DNA of 64,000 nt from Bordetella petrii (lineage in GTDB: Bacteria; Pseudomonadota; Gammaproteobacteria; Burkholderiales; Burkholderiaceae_B): the NCBI RefSeq assembly GCF_017356245.1, contig NZ_JAFMZZ010000001.1, forward strand, positions 1,871,624 through 1,935,623. Direction: 5' to 3'. The notes under the pieces are model-generated. The model did no database searches. It was not told where the DNA came from and worked only from the letters and a program-made list of their open reading frames with translations. Each line of letters starts with the position of its first letter. The stretch's first letter is position 1. Shown in pieces: positions 62,633 through 64,000 of the stretch. A program made the translations under genes and the position numbers.

Positions 62633-64000
62633 TTACTTTTTTGTAATGTCCTGATCGCGTTGAATTGTAAAACCCACTTCTGAACCGTGATTATCCGATT
62701 TCGCAAACGCGGCACCGCCATGCATCCGGGCAATTGCGCTAACGATTGCGAGCCCCAAGCCGTGTCCGTCTGCCCGTCCACTGCGAGCGTCATCCGCGCG
62801 AAAGAATCTATCGAAGATTCTGGGTAGCGCATCCCGGTGAATCGGTGTCCCTGGATTCCTGAGGCTGATTTCGACGAACTGATCGTCTTGTGCGCAACGA
62901 GCAAGTATCGTCTGACCATTTGGCGTAGCTTTTATCGCATTGCTCACGAGATTTGCAATGGCTCGTCTTAACAAGCGTGAGTTTGCGTGTACTTGCACAT
63001 TTCCATCAACCACTAAGCGCACCCCGGCCTCTTCCAAAGCCGCCTCGTAGTATTCAACCACCTGATCTATCTCATCGCGAACCATCACGGGCCGGAGGTC
63101 GCGGGCAGTCTCGCCACCATCGGCACGCGCGAGAAACAGCATGTCGTTAATGAGCGCCTTCAGGCCGTGAAGCTCCTCCAGGTTGGATGCCATCACATCG
63201 CGCAATTCCTCAATGGAACGCTCCGAAGAAAGAGTAACTTCTGTCCCGTTGATCAACGTGGCCAGCGGGGTGCGCAATTCATGCGCTACGTCAGCGTTGA
63301 ACCCCTCCATCTGCTGATAAGCAGCCTGGACACGTGCCAACATTTTGTTGAACGTGTGCGTGAATTCTCTCAATTCACGATCGATCCCACCCTCTGGCAA
63401 CCGCACCTTTAAATTATCAGGCCCGATCTGGGCCGCGCGGGCGGACAGCCGACGGATAGGGGCAAGGGATCGTCGAACCGCCCAAGCTGACAGTATCACC
63501 GTCACACCTATCCAAATGATGCATATCAGCACTAAAGCTGTAGCGAAGGCATAAAGGAACTCCGCACTGGGACGCACATTGACAGCGACAAGGAGCTGAC
63601 CTTGCGGAAAGAGCTTTCCGTCAAGGGCAGCCTGCATTCCGCGCATATGCAATCCATCTTGCGTTTGAAGAGACACTTCGCCATCGGAAAATACTCGAGT
63701 GATCTGCGGTGCCTCGGCACCGTAGAAAACTTCACCATTGGGCCGTATGATCCACACCCGGAGATTGGTGTGCCCGACGAGAATACCGTCAAGCGTCTGA
63801 CGCAAGCCATCGTACTGCGACGGCTCCGTCTGCATATCCACCATGTGGTCGATAAGCTCGAGCTTTCCCGAAACTTCCGTCATCTCCTGGCGTTGAACCT
63901 CACGCTTTAACGCCAGGAACAATGTGCAGCCTGCCACCGTGGACACCACGAGCGCAATCAAACCTAACAAAAGAGTGAGGCGGACCTGAATAGAATTCGT
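62633..64000 (-). CDS. cusS: Heavy-metal sensor histidine kinase (N-terminus beyond the window)
   Basis: At least 455 residues in view; the frame is open through the last base, so the start lies outside. It has a TM segment at the N-terminus, a periplasmic sensor loop, a second TM near SAEFLYAFATALVLICIIWI, HAMP, the phosphoacceptor FNADVAHELRTPLATL, N-box LVSNAIKATPNG and GHGLGLAIV. It resembles CusS/CopS. Its response regulator is expected just past base 64000. Confidence 0.9.
   Translation of the reverse strand, partial: TNSIQVRLTLLLGLIALVVSTVAGCTLFLALKREVQRQEMTEVSGKLELIDHMVDMQTEPSQYDGLRQTLDGILVGHTNLRVWIIRPNGEVFYGAEAPQITRVFSDGEVSLQTQDGLHMRGMQAALDGKLFPQGQLLVAVNVRPSAEFLYAFATALVLICIIWIGVTVILSAWAVRRSLAPIRRLSARAAQIGPDNLKVRLPEGGIDRELREFTHTFNKMLARVQAAYQQMEGFNADVAHELRTPLATLINGTEVTLSSERSIEELRDVMASNLEELHGLKALINDMLFLARADGGETARDLRPVMVRDEIDQVVEYYEAALEEAGVRLVVDGNVQVHANSRLLRRAIANLVSNAIKATPNGQTILARCAQDDQFVEISLRNPGTPIHRDALPRIFDRFFRADDARSGRADGHGLGLAIVSAIARMHGGAAFAKSDNHGSEVGFTIQRDQDITKK

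Larger units (their letters stand above)
17069..64000 (+). mobile_element. Tn4371-like integrative element with arsenic and copper cargo (left part)
   Basis: The element begins at the 3' end of tRNA-Phe with a P4-type integrase. It then shows the parB-DUF736-DUF2958-DUF2285-HTH-repA-parA-DUF2840-traF-relaxase order known from Tn4371-type ICEs, with metal-resistance genes after the relaxase. No second copy of the tRNA 3' end was seen before base 64000, so the right end, traG and the trb genes are expected outside. The assignment rests on gene order and families. Confidence 0.8.

Noticed and set aside
62632..62647. ATTAC-N6-GTAAT palindrome as a copper response-regulator box
   Set aside because: It overlaps the kinase stop codon, has a homopolymeric centre and does not clearly match a known cop box; evidence is too weak to annotate.
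17069..64000. Insertion sequences or transposons around the ars and cop blocks
   Set aside because: No transposase or resolvase frame was recognised and no terminal inverted repeats were found around these blocks; undetected remnants remain possible.

Overview
The window looks like the chromosome of a high-GC betaproteobacterium of the Alcaligenaceae (Bordetella or Achromobacter type), with an integrated mobile island. The host assignment is inferred from gene content and from dispersed palindromic repeats. The species cannot be fixed from the sequence alone.

Bases 1-16992 are chromosomal backbone. First come two gene groups that probably form one catabolic regulon. One holds a 3-hydroxyacyl-CoA dehydrogenase, an AtoE-type short-chain fatty acid transporter and an SDR. 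The other holds pcaI-pcaJ-catC-yciI-pcaD-cyclase. They flank a divergent IclR-type regulator, and the same operator pattern (GTTC, 7 bases, GAAC) occurs before both groups. Next are a small secreted protein, a beta-carbonic anhydrase, a glutathione S-transferase, a hemoprotein sulfite/nitrite reductase with a DUF934 partner, and a minus-strand housekeeping run hemA-prfA-prmC-grxD-ubiX.

At 16993-17068 lies tRNA-Phe(GAA). Immediately downstream is a P4-type tyrosine integrase, the classic left end of an island. From there to the window end everything appears island-borne. Bases 17-39.7 kb carry the core of a Tn4371-like integrative and conjugative element: integrase, AlpA, ParB, DUF736, DUF2958, DUF2285, an excisionase-like HTH, RepA, ParA, a small segregation protein, DUF2840, a TraF-like S26 peptidase and a DUF3363 relaxase. 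Interleaved cargo is a BrnT/BrnA toxin-antitoxin pair, an ArdB/KlcA antirestriction protein, an arsenic operon (arsR, LMW-PTP arsC, acr3, Grx-type arsC, arsH), a RadC-like protein and a 712-residue protein with a sigma-70 region-4-like HTH. Three genes (antirestriction, a Cys-rich unknown, radC) share a homologous ~165-190 nt structured leader that fits the published radC RNA motif in position and gene association. Downstream of repA are a consensus DnaA box and three 23-bp-spaced iterons, so the element may replicate autonomously.

Bases 39.7-64 kb are a large copper-detoxification cargo: a CueO-like multicopper oxidase and a Cu P-type ATPase, each behind a MerR-type promoter with a 19-bp spacer; a complete cusCBA-F RND system; small Met-rich periplasmic proteins; a split DsbD-like electron relay; two DUF411 proteins; a c-type cytochrome; copCD; a DUF305 protein; copA-copB with a cupredoxin; and a sensor kinase that runs off the right edge. 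In Tn4371-type elements accessory genes often sit between the relaxase and traG, so traG and the trb genes are expected beyond base 64000. No insertion-sequence transposase was recognised.
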